Assembly: GCF_004011695.2 (NCBI RefSeq)
Contig: NC_082421.1
Coordinates: 812,501-876,500 of the forward strand
DNA from: Ascochyta rabiei
Lineage: Eukaryota; Ascomycota; Dothideomycetes; Pleosporales; Didymellaceae
DNA: 64,000 nt
Direction: 5' to 3'
Below, piece after piece: positions 55,023 to 64,000 of this stretch. Both the position numbers and the translations under genes were made by a program. Numbering within the stretch: position 1 is the first letter of the stretch; each line of letters begins with the position of its first letter. The notes under the pieces were generated by a model that did not search any database, had not been told where the DNA came from, and saw only the letters and a list, made by a program, of their open reading frames with translations.

Positions 55023-55178
55023 TCAAAAAGAAAGAGCCATGTACAACGATCTTTTCCAATGGTCTTTTTTTTTAAGAAAAAAAAGAAAAGAAAAAAAAAA
55101 AAAGGAAAAAAAAAGAAGGGAAGAGCCACGTACAACGAACGATCCTATCCAGTGATCTAAAAGAACAGCCATGTACAG
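55007..55178 (+). repeat. Imperfect direct repeat flanking an A-rich tract
   Basis: The end of the LYR coding sequence and its flank (GATCCTATCCAATGATC..AGCCATGTACA, 55007-55049) recur at 55141-55178 with a few changes. A third partial copy (AGAGCCACGTACAACGA) lies at about 55122-55138, just to the left of that second copy. Between them is a 55-base tract of T then A/G homopolymer runs (55065-55118). Confidence 0.75.
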
Positions 55179-55304
55179 ACGGGCGAGAAAAGAGGAGGCA
55201 GATGCATAGCCGTCGGCGGCCGGGATATCACAGAAGCAGAAAGGAAAACCAAAAGGCCTGCCCAAAAGCACGCAGTAGGGTAACAGCTCCCTTGCATGTC
55301 AAGC

Positions 55305-56606
55305 TCACACCTTCTTGCACCACCACACGCCCACCTCCAAGCACTCGCCGCTACTCGCGCCTTTTTGCTCCAGCAGGTTGCCCATCAACCCGGCCCACCA
55401 CCTCTGCCACTCCTCCTGGTTCTTCCCGCTGACTTCCTTCAGCAGCGGTTCCAGGCTCTCGATCATCTGCACGACGACCAGCAGCGCCGTGTACCGCAGC
55501 GCCGCCTGCTCGACCGTCAGCGTCCCCGTATCCAGTGCGACGCTGGCTTTCCTGGGATTGGGGCGTGTGGACTCTGATTCGCGGCGTTTGGGCTTCGAGG
55601 GTTCCGACGCAGCGAGTTCGCGCTCCCAGCGCAGCTCGCCAAGGGGAATGGCAATGCGGCGGTCGCCGACCGAGTGCAAGGTCTCTGTTTCTTGGAGGAG
55701 CACCTGCGAGATTTGGACGCAGGGCGTGGGGCTCAGCTTCCGGCGATCGAGCGCTTCTTGGATCCAGGTGTTTGAGTCCTGGAGGTATTTGTTCTGGACT
55801 TCGGTAAAGGGCGTGATGGGCGAGATCAGGAAGGTTCCCGTCGTCTGCGCACAAGCGTATTCTTGGGGGCTTTTGCCAGGCGGCGGCGGAGGGTGCGGTA
55901 GGATGGAGCGGATGATGTGGTCGGTCTCCCAGACTTCGAGAGTGCCGCCGGACTTGAGCACGCGCGTTGCTTCGTCTAGGAGGCGCTGGGAGAGGGCGCC
56001 AAGGGGTACGACGAGCGACATGTCTTTCATAACGACAATGTCGAATTCGTCGTCGTCAAAAGGGAGGGGGGGCTTGCGCAGGTCGTGCTGAACGAACTTC
56101 CAGTCGATGCCTTGCCGTTGGAGATCGCCTGCTAGGGGCACAATGTCCAGCCCGGTGTAGGATACATCTTCGTAGCCTAGACCACTGAGGAAGTCGTGGC
56201 ACACTGCTGTCCAGTACGCGCTGCCGCATGCAAGCTCCAGCACTTTCTTCGGTGGATTCTGCGGCGATGGCGTGGAGCCGAGCGCGCGGCCAAGGACAGA
56301 GGTCGCGAGCAGCGTGTGGAGGTTCTGGCGCTGGAGCTCAGGCAGATCGCATGGCAGCGGATAGTGCTGCACGCCTCTCAGATAGCGCCGTCCGTGGCGC
56401 AGGACAAAGGGCTCGGAAGACGCAGCGCCGTCGTCGCGCGTGCTTTGCGTCGAGGTGCTGGAGACGGAGCCCCGCGCCGCATCCATGGCTGACTGGGAGG
56501 TCGCGGTCGAGGCGGTGGAAATGTGGTAGCGGTACTGGTGCAGCGTCAGACCGACATGATTCTCGAAAACACAAAACGCCCCCGGGAGGTGCGGACCAGC
56601 AGCCAT
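55305..56606 (-). CDS. SAM-dependent methyltransferase, substrate unknown
   Basis: Single exon, 433 residues from the ATG at 56606 (an in-frame ATG at 56487 is an alternative start). A class I Rossmann methyltransferase fold shows motif I VLELACGSAYWT (about residue 115), GLDIVPLAGDLQRQG (motif II), DEFDIVVMKDMSLVVPLG (motif IV region) and LKSGGTLEVWETDH (motif V/VI). The C-terminal 180 residues are a helical extension ending in EVGVWWCKKV. The layout resembles fungal LaeA/UMTA-type methyltransferases, but nothing indicates the substrate. The first 30 residues are poorly conserved in style and may be untranslated. Confidence 0.85.
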   Translation of the reverse strand: MAAGPHLPGAFCVFENHVGLTLHQYRYHISTASTATSQSAMDAARGSVSSTSTQSTRDDGAASSEPFVLRHGRRYLRGVQHYPLPCDLPELQRQNLHTLLATSVLGRALGSTPSPQNPPKKVLELACGSAYWTAVCHDFLSGLGYEDVSYTGLDIVPLAGDLQRQGIDWKFVQHDLRKPPLPFDDDEFDIVVMKDMSLVVPLGALSQRLLDEATRVLKSGGTLEVWETDHIIRSILPHPPPPPGKSPQEYACAQTTGTFLISPITPFTEVQNKYLQDSNTWIQEALDRRKLSPTPCVQISQVLLQETETLHSVGDRRIAIPLGELRWERELAASEPSKPKRRESESTRPNPRKASVALDTGTLTVEQAALRYTALLVVVQMIESLEPLLKEVSGKNQEEWQRWWAGLMGNLLEQKGASSGECLEVGVWWCKKV

Positions 56607-58015
56607 TCTGAGGTCATCATGTCCCCGACCCACTTCTCGCTGCTAGCGCGGGCTCTAATCGTCTCTGGTGCCCAGGTGCGTCCCTTGTTGTGTGATGGGC
56701 ACGGGACGACGTTGACGTGAGGATTGCGTGTCTGCAGCGCTGCACTGCGCGGCCTGAGGCTGCACGGGACACGAGAACGTGAGGGGAGAGACGGCCGTCA
56801 GCATGGCGCTGGCGACTTGCCGTCCTGCTCGTCTGGCTGAGAGAGGCGCGGGGAGCAGCTCGTGAGGGACCCCAGCACCCCAGCCCGTGGCCAGTTTCGG
56901 TCGCGCTGCCGAGGGCAAGCTGGGCGCATCTCCAATCACAAGACAGCCGCCTCGCTCCCCCCCAGCTTTGGCATCGCAGCGAGTGGGCAGATGTGAGATT
57001 CAGGTACGAGACGTGGCGCTCGTCGATGCAGCGGAATGTGCCGCCCTCAGAAGAGGTGCTGGACGCTGGACGCTGGATGCTGGATGCTGGGCGCTGGGCC
57101 TTCACTCTGCTTTGATATCCACTCTGCTTTGATATTCACTCTGCTTTGATAATCACTCTGCCTTGATCTTCACTCTGCCTTGATCTTCACTCTGCCGTGA
57201 TCTCGCAGCAGAACAACCTGACCGTCTGGCCATGTCTACGTCTGGATCGCCTGATGCCGGATCACACGAGCATTTTAGAGTTGCGGCCTAGCTGCAGGTC
57301 TGTGTGAGGTCAGCGCGGTTTCATCCTGGTATCGTTTTGCTTTTGCACGACACGTGACCAGAAGGCGGCACGGCGCGCATGGGCCAAGCTGGAGCTTCAG
57401 CGGGCTTCACGTCGGCCCTCAGTAGCCTCATCTTCACTCTCTATTCTTCCCCAGCGCTGCAGTTGGACCCTGATTTGCAGACCGTCTGGCACAATTGACA
57501 TCGCCCGCAGCGCCTGCGCTCCCTCTGCCTCGCCCAGCTGCTGTATGTGCGCGCCTTCTACCCGCTTCTGTGTTGATCCATCCCCGGCCTCTCGCTATCC
57601 CCACCACCTCAGTCTCAATAGCTGACTCCACTGAGGCCAGACGCCGTCATATTCAATATTCACCTGGCCTGTTTGCGCTGCCTCCCCCGCCACCAGCACA
57701 AACACAAACACAAACACCACCACCCCTTCCGACCCCCTCCACCGGCGCCGAACACACGCCCTACCGTGCCCCCGTGTCCCCGCCTGCACATCGCAGCACC
57801 GCGATCCACGGCAACAAACGCTACATGGTGCACGCGCGCAGGGTCGAGCAGTGAAAGCCCATGCCAAGGATCCATAGGGGCGCCCATGTTACAACGAAGA
57901 AAGCAACGCATACGAGCCCCACCACCCACCTGAACACCCCGTCTCCACTGCCTCTGTCGCCAGTCTGCGCTGCGACCCCCACGACCCTCTCGCCCCGACG
58001 CCGCGATTCCCTTAG
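56607..58015. other. Divergent promoter region, methyltransferase / CCR4
   Basis: 1.4 kb between two opposite starts. It contains GGACGCT-type short repeats (57058-57098), the 17-base array at 57103-57204 and a C-rich leader directly before CCR4. No supported gene. Confidence 0.6.
57103..57204 (+). repeat. 17-bp tandem array, six copies
   Basis: Six contiguous 17-base units of the form CACTCTGCYTTGATMTY, with the last two bases and a few internal positions varying. It lies about 0.8 kb upstream of CCR4. Confidence 0.88.
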
Positions 58016-60352
58016 ATGGCCGATTATTCGGTCTACCAAAGGGGAGCCGGCCAAACATTCTATCCGCAACACACCACAAACATTCGAACCCTTCCCAGCC
58101 GCGTGCGCTCTCCCTCTACCACCGCCCGTATACCCTTCAGCAACCCCGACACCCCCTCTCCCTCGCGCTCGCCCGGACGCCAGCAGTCCCCTCAGCATTT
58201 CGGCATGTTCAACCAGCAACATGGTCACCAGGCCCAGCACGTCATGATGAACGGGCGCAACACCCACCAAAACTACGCCATGCAGATGAACCTGGCCAAC
58301 AAGACGTTCCCGCACAACCAGAATCATCAGCACCACGCACAACACCACCAGCAGCACCAGGACCACACGGGCGGCGCCCATGGCGGACAGTACAACCACC
58401 AGCACAACATCTCGAGCGGCGCCATGTCCAACGCGCAGCCCCACTTCGGCCAGGCTCACCTGCAGAACGGCACCCCGAACAGCGTCCACAGCGGGCTCAG
58501 CAAGCCGCCAAACGAGCACTGGGCAGAGCAGCTACGGCTCGCGCAAACAGCGCGAGAGATGACGCAGTCACACTCCCACGCCAGGATCCACCCAAGTGTG
58601 AGCAAGAGTGTTGTCGCGGGAACGGGCAGTGGCTTGTCAAAAGAGCCAGACAAGGAAGAGCGCAACAGGCCCGCAGTTGGCGGTGCGGCCGATGGCAAAG
58701 GAGACCATATCTGGACCATCTTGGACTTTGGTGGCCAGAACCTCAAAGTCATCACGCCTGCGCTGTTCAACTACGCGTTCCTCACGAAGCTTTACGTCAA
58801 TTGCAACAAGCTCTCGTATATCCCCCAGAGCATCGGACATCTGCGGAACCTCACGCACCTTGATCTGTCCCTCAACAATCTGCAATACCTGCCCCCAGAG
58901 ATGGGAATGCTCGTCAACTTGAAGCAGCTCCTTCTTTTCGACAACCACCTCGACAACCTCCCATACGAACTTGGCTCTCTATTCCAGTTGGAAGTGCTCG
59001 GCATAGAAGGCAACCCAATACCGGACGACCTGAAGCAGATCATTATGGAACACGGAACGTCAGAGCTGATCAAGCACTTCCGAGAAAACTCGCAAGGTCC
59101 AGAGGCGCCCTCTGAGCGAGACTGGATCGTACTTGACGAGATCCAAGATCCAACCCAAGAGACTGTCACCGCATTGAGCTACAACATTCTCTGCGACAAG
59201 TACTGTACCACCGCCCAGTATGGCTACACGCCCAGTGCAGCGCTTTCGTGGGAGAACCGCCGGGAAACTATTTTGGGCGAACTGCGAGAACGAAATGCGG
59301 ATATAGTATGTCTGCAGGAAATCGATCAGGACAGTTTCAACGAATACTTCCGCGAAGGCCTGGCCCACAACGACTACAAGGGTGTCTTTTGGCCCAAGTC
59401 CCGAGCTCGAACGATGGCAGATAGAGAAGCTAAGCTTGTCGATGGCTGTGCTATCTTCTACAAGAACAGCAAGTAAGTTGGCTCCGCTCTGTACTACTGT
59501 ACAGAAACTGACATATACAGATACATCTTGTTAGACAAGCAGCTTATCGACTTTGCCAATACTGCCATCAACCGACCGGATATGAAGGGAGAGCACGACA
59601 TCTTCAACCGTGTCATGCCTCGTGACGACATCGCCGTCATTGCTTTCCTCGAGAACCGTGCTACTGGCTCCAGGTTCATCGTCGGAAACGTCCACGTCTT
59701 CTGGAACCCAGCATTCACCGACGTCAAGCTCGTGCAAGTTGCCATCTTGCTGGAAGGCATCAAGAATTTTGCCAACCGATGGGCCAAGTTCCCTGCTTGC
59801 AAAGACAAGGTTGTGTACCGATTCACAAATGGCGATAGCGAAGACGGCAAGGAACCAGATCCTACGCAGGAGCCAGGGCCCTCGATGGAGTACTCAGATG
59901 GAACACAGATTCCGCTCATCCTTTGTGGTGATTTCAACTCCCTGCCTACGTCTGGTATCTACGACCTCATCACAACTGGCAGCATGTCCAATGTGCATGA
60001 CGATCTCGGCAGCCGGAAATACGGCAACTTCACCAGGGACGGAATCTCTCATCCCTTCAGTCTCAGGTCCAGTTATTCCTCGATCGGGGAGTTGTCGTTC
60101 ACCAACTACACTCCCAGCTTTGTGGGTGTTCTGGACTACATCTGGTACTCGACAAACACGCTGCAGGTCGTAGGACTGCTGGGCGACATCGACAAGAGCT
60201 ACTTGCAGCGAGTGCCCGGATTCCCCAACTACCACTTCCCTAGTGACCATATCGCATTATATGCACAGTACATTGTCAAGGGTCGCAAGGAAGCGAAGAA
60301 GGTATCGGAAGTCGACTTTGGACCGAGCTCAAACCGGGACCGGAGATCCTGA
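58016..60352 (+). CDS. CCR4: CCR4, catalytic deadenylase of the CCR4-NOT complex
   Basis: Exons 58016-59472 and 59521-60352 give 762 residues. The N-terminus is a long Gln/His/Asn-rich region. Leucine-rich repeats follow at about 245-345 (LTHLDLSLNNLQYLPPEMG, LKQLLLFDNHLDNLP). The C-terminal EEP nuclease domain shows LSYNILCDKY, IVCLQEID, GNVHVFWNP, LCGDFNS and FPSDHIAL, with the catalytic Asn, Glu, Asp and His residues in place. CCR4 shortens mRNA poly(A) tails and binds the NOT scaffold through the LRR via CAF1. The single intron is 48 bases. Confidence 0.96.
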
Positions 60353-61229
60353 GCCAGGCTGCGAATCCTTCCAGCCCCACCTGCACTCGAAGCGTCTTTT
60401 CTGATTGTAATATTTCCTGGTCGTGTCTAGGAACCTGTCAATAGGCGCGTAGGTAGGAGTTGTATGTTGTTTTTGAGGCGTCCGTTTGCTCGGTGTTCGG
60501 TTTGCTGTTCTCGCTAAATCTTTATGGGTCTGTGATGGAAGTTTAGGGTTGTTTATTTGAGCCCAGTGCAGTTGGTGGGCGGAGTGAGGGTTCGATTTGG
60601 TAGACAGGTGCGCAGTCCTTTCATCATCTGCATGGGAAGGGTGGGGAAATGCAAAGCGGGTCAGTACACGAATCTCACATCATGTCTGTTGTTCTGCGAT
60701 GTCGTATCAGCTGGTCTATTCATTCTTTGCTGACTTCTGGTCTCTACGCTCTTTACTGTACAGCATTGACGGTCTGGTTGACTTGGACGCAGCGACTGCG
60801 TAGCAGGGAGGTAGTCGGTGTTTTCAACCTCTTTTCCAGTGTGCTCTTCTTCTTCTTGCCATGTATCATCTAGATAGCTTCAAAAAGGCCAGTCCCCTCT
60901 CCTCTCGCCAGGCCGGGTTGACAACGGCTCCGCTGTTCAGCTGATGTCTCGCACTCGCAACACGTCAAGTGATGCATCAGAAACATTTTTCAGATGGCCG
61001 TCATGGTGTCTGAATGTTGATCGAGCGCCAAGTGATGGAAGGGAGTCCAGATGGCCCAGATGGTGGAGGAGGTTGCGAGGGTCTGCCGCTAACACGTGCT
61101 AGTACGTCGTCGTAACATCAATGCCCGCGCTCGAGCTCGACTCCACACCGACTCGTACTCTGCCTCTCCTATTGCGTGTACTTTTCTCATAAACCTCCAC
61201 AATACACCCTCACCGCAGTCACATCCACA
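60353..61229. other. 3' flank of CCR4 and promoter of SEC14
   Basis: The T-rich first half is typical 3' UTR. The last 100 bases before 61230 are C-rich leader. No gene seen. Confidence 0.65.
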
Positions 61230-62441
61230 ATGGCTGCCGCGCCCGCCCACGAGCTCAAGCTCGACCCCAAGTACGACGACTACGACTACCCCACCATCGC
61301 CCCTACAGCGCAGAACGGTCACCCCGGCCACACAACGCCCGAGCAAGATGCGCAAGTCTTCCAGCTGCGAACCCAGCTCGAGCAGGCCGGATACACCAAG
61401 AACCTCGACACATTGACGCTGGTATGCACATGACCGCACAAAGGCGGGGGTGTTGGGCATCGGCTAAATTATTTGCAGCTGCGATTCCTCCGTGCGCGCA
61501 AATTCAATGTCGAGCTGGCAAAGGCAATGTGAGTCGACATGGGTGCTCCAGGCTGAGAGAAGGCACTGATGTATCGGCAGGTGGATCGACAGCGAGAAGT
61601 GGCGGGCAACATATGCCGGCGTCGGCGTCGAGGAGCTCGTGCGCACCTTCGACTACCAGGAAAAGGCACAGGTGTTCGAATACTACCCCCAGTACTACCA
61701 CAAGACCGACAAGGTACGCTTCCTGTCGACTCCGTGATTTGCACCATGCTAAAGACGTGTCCACAGGATGGCCGCCCGGTCTACATTGAGCAGCTCGGCA
61801 AGGTCGACCTCACTGCCCTCGGCAAGATCACCAGCCAAGAGCGCATGGTGCAGAACCTCGTCTGCGAGTACGAGAAGATGGCCGACCCGCGTCTGCCCGC
61901 CTGTTCGCGCAAGTCTGGCTACCTCCTCGAGACTTCGTGCTCCATCTTGGACCTGAAGGGCGTCGGTATCGCCAAGGCAACCTCCGTCTACGGCTACCTG
62001 CAGGCCGTCTCCGCCATTTCCCAGAACCACTACCCCGAGCGCTTGGGCAAGATGTACGTCATCAACGCACCCTGGGGTTTCTCTGGCGTCTTCAGTGTCG
62101 TCAAGAAGTTCCTCGACCCCGTTACCAGCGCCAAGATCCACGTTTTGGGCTCCGGATACAAGGCAGAGTTGCTCGCACAGGTCCCTGCCGAGAACCTGCC
62201 CAAAGCTTTCGGTGGATCGTGTGAATGCCCTGGTGGCTGTGCGCTGAGCGACGCTGGCCCATGGCAGGACTCGCAGTGGGTCAAGGAGCCCAAGTGGGCC
62301 AAGAAGAGCGATGCTATTGACAACACTGCGCTGCCTCCTCCTACCACCGGCGGCGACGTTCCCACTGGGGCTCATGCTGGGGCTCATGCTGGGGCTCCCG
62401 TTGACCCTGCACATGCTGGTGTTCCCCAGACGCATACTTAG
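61230..62441 (+). CDS. SEC14: SEC14, phosphatidylinositol/phosphatidylcholine transfer protein
   Basis: Four exons (61230-61421, 61479-61528, 61581-61713, 61767-62441) give 349 residues. The CRAL-TRIO N-terminal helix region (LDTLTLLRFLRARKFNVELAKAM) and lipid-binding domain ([80 protein letters not shown]) are complete. Sec14 keeps PI/PC balance at the Golgi for vesicle formation. The C-terminal tail ends in three GAHA/GAPV-type short repeats. Stop at 62441. Confidence 0.96.
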
Positions 62442-62962
62442 AAGCGTGCGTCGAAGAGTAGCACTCGGTACTTGAAGAAAGGAGGGAGCAAAGGCCAAGT
62501 GGAACGCATTGGATAACTCTTAATACTCTGAAAAATATCATTGGAGCTCGGAAAGTTCGGTGTTCTCTCGTATGAATCACAGTTTCCCCGCCGCGCCTGG
62601 GCAACAGCCCTAGGCGGTTGACCTGAACCTTTTGGTAGGTGGATGGCGTATAGAAAATCATAGTGTGGCCCGGAGTTGGGGTGTTGGTAGTAACAAAGCG
62701 GCATAGATGCAGCGTCGTTCGTCCCTAGAATCCTTCTTGTCTCGCTTCCGAGTTGGTGTCTTTGTTCGATGCTCATCTGCTTCAGATCTCTTTCGGCTTT
62801 TCTTTGTGCATCAAGGTCTACTGTAGGTGCCGTGTTGTCCCTGTCTCGTGAAGTCCATCACTCTGTCTCTCCAGACATTTCCCCTACTTGCTTATGGACA
62901 TCAGAACTCGTCAACAAACTACCATCAAGACCACCCACTCACTCCGTACGCAAGCCGCAACC
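62442..62962. other. Intergenic, 3' flank of SEC14
   Basis: 521 bases between SEC14 and the right-edge frame, on the same strand. No supported gene. Confidence 0.6.
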
Positions 62963-64000
62963 ATGGAACCAACACTCACTCTACAAATCTCATTCATCCT
63001 GCTCGGCCGGCGAGACACCCGCATACTCGACCCAACCTTACTCTCTCCTCACGAACAAGCGACAACCCCCATCCACCTCATCCTCCAGACGCTCCAGCAT
63101 TTCTGCCCCTCCCTCCCCATCCACACATGGGCCATCGAGACCCCCGACCGGGAAATCCCACCCCTGGACAAACTGTCGCCGAAAGCAAAGCGCGCACACG
63201 CCGCCACCCAAGCCGCAGCGCACAACGACGCCCAGCGCGCCGGAGAGCAGCACTGGCGCGCCCTGACATGCGACAGCCGCGAACTCTGGATGCTGCGCCC
63301 TGCGCCGCGCGACTCGACGGCCCTGAGCCCCGTCGACGCGCACACTTGGCGCGAAGGAGACGCGAATCTCACTGCTGCCGAGGCCGCGCACCTAGGCCGC
63401 AATAGCTGGGCGTGTCCTGTGCTGCTGCAGAGGTTTGGGATTCCCGTTGATGTCACCTCTGCGGCATGGGAGCGCTTTGTCCGCGAGGCGCGCGAGGTGC
63501 TTGGCGTGTTGCGGCGTGCGTTTGTGGATTTTCAAGGTGTGGTTCTAGGGTTGGAAGGGGAGGTGAAGTATTGGGATTTGGTTGTTGGGGGGAGCTGCTT
63601 TCTCAAGATGGTTGTGGAGCCGGTTGAGGCTGGCGTGGGGCATAGGGTGCTGGTGTTGGCGGCTGCGTTTGAGCCGGACCTGGACTTGTTGCGCTCGACG
63701 GGGGAAGTGATGCGGTTTGTGGGCGTGGGGAGGTGGTTGGAGTGGATGCTGTTGGGGAAGATGGCGAGGGCGCAACGCGAGGCGTGGCGCTGTTTGGGGA
63801 AAGCGACGCATTGCACACGTGGCGAGGAGCAGTGGGAGAATGATCTCGGTGTCGAAGATGAGAGGTATCGAAGGACAAAAGGAAGGCCCCGTGAGTGGTG
63901 GGACGTTGTGAACGACCTGGACGAAACCGAGATAGTGGAGGGAATGCGTAAGTTCGAAAGCAGCGGAAACAACAGACTCGGAATCGCTCTCCACCCATCC
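62963..64000 (+). CDS. Unrecognised protein, truncated by window edge
   Basis: From the ATG at 62963 the frame is open without a stop to the end of the window (346 codons), strong evidence for coding sequence. The start MEPTLTLQISFILLGRRDTRI is followed by an Ala/Arg-rich middle and a region rich in Trp (RELWMLRP, WERFVREAREVLGVLRRAF, GRWLEWMLLGKMARAQ). Possible donors at 63890 (GTGAGT) or 63949 (GTAAGT) mean the last 50-110 bases may be intron. No family recognised; the gene continues beyond the window. Confidence 0.65.
   Translation, partial: MEPTLTLQISFILLGRRDTRILDPTLLSPHEQATTPIHLILQTLQHFCPSLPIHTWAIETPDREIPPLDKLSPKAKRAHAATQAAAHNDAQRAGEQHWRALTCDSRELWMLRPAPRDSTALSPVDAHTWREGDANLTAAEAAHLGRNSWACPVLLQRFGIPVDVTSAAWERFVREAREVLGVLRRAFVDFQGVVLGLEGEVKYWDLVVGGSCFLKMVVEPVEAGVGHRVLVLAAAFEPDLDLLRSTGEVMRFVGVGRWLEWMLLGKMARAQREAWRCLGKATHCTRGEEQWENDLGVEDERYRRTKGRPREWWDVVNDLDETEIVEGMRKFESSGNNRLGIALHPS

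Overview
The window is nuclear DNA of a filamentous ascomycete (Pezizomycotina), most likely a dothideomycete. The reasons are the many introns of about 45-60 bases with GT..AG ends and CTRAC-like branch points, dense genes on both strands with short shared promoters, a linker histone H1, and an AcrB-type protein known only from filamentous ascomycetes. The class assignment is inference; no rRNA or mitochondrial marker is present. Gene models below were spliced by hand from phase-consistent GT..AG (once GC..AG) introns, so several genes are longer than any single open frame.

Left part (1-28 kb): mostly conserved housekeeping genes. In order: an AT-hook nuclear protein; a CBS/PB1 membrane protein; importin beta-3 (Kap121/Pse1); prefoldin subunit 6; the ESCRT ATPase VPS4; an Hsp12-type stress protein with CRE/STRE-like promoter sites; an alpha/beta hydrolase; eIF2A; ureidoglycolate lyase; a tRNA-Ser(UGA)-like gene with an intron and a poor acceptor stem; a LACTB2-like metallo-beta-lactamase; the eEF1A lysine methyltransferase Efm5; a HIT hydrolase; and a mitochondrial enoyl-CoA hydratase. 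Divergent pairs share promoters of about 200-1100 bases.

Middle part (28-41 kb): sparser and more AT-rich, with accessory content. It holds a broken BTB/POZ gene, then three same-strand genes (quinone-oxidoreductase-like MDR enzyme, DHA1-type MFS transporter, EthD-domain protein) that could form a small metabolic or detoxification cluster. Histone H1 and an unrecognised four-exon, two-TM protein follow.

Right part (41-64 kb): the condensin subunit SMC4, a short NIF3-like protein, AcrB, a hotdog thioesterase, an ETFRF1/LYRM5-type LYR protein, a SAM methyltransferase, the CCR4 deadenylase, SEC14, and an unfinished open frame at the right edge. This part is rich in short tandem repeats. Two of these touch genes directly: a 14-base array inside the GC-AG intron of the LYR gene, where every unit carries a branch-point-like motif and an AG, and a 36-base array that includes the 3' end of the thioesterase coding sequence.

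Functional threads are chromatin and chromosome structure (AT-hook protein, H1, SMC4), nuclear transport (importin), protein folding (prefoldin), translation (eIF2A, Efm5, tRNA), mRNA decay (CCR4), membrane traffic (VPS4, SEC14) and mitochondrial acyl/electron-transfer metabolism (enoyl-CoA hydratase, LYR protein, thioesterase).
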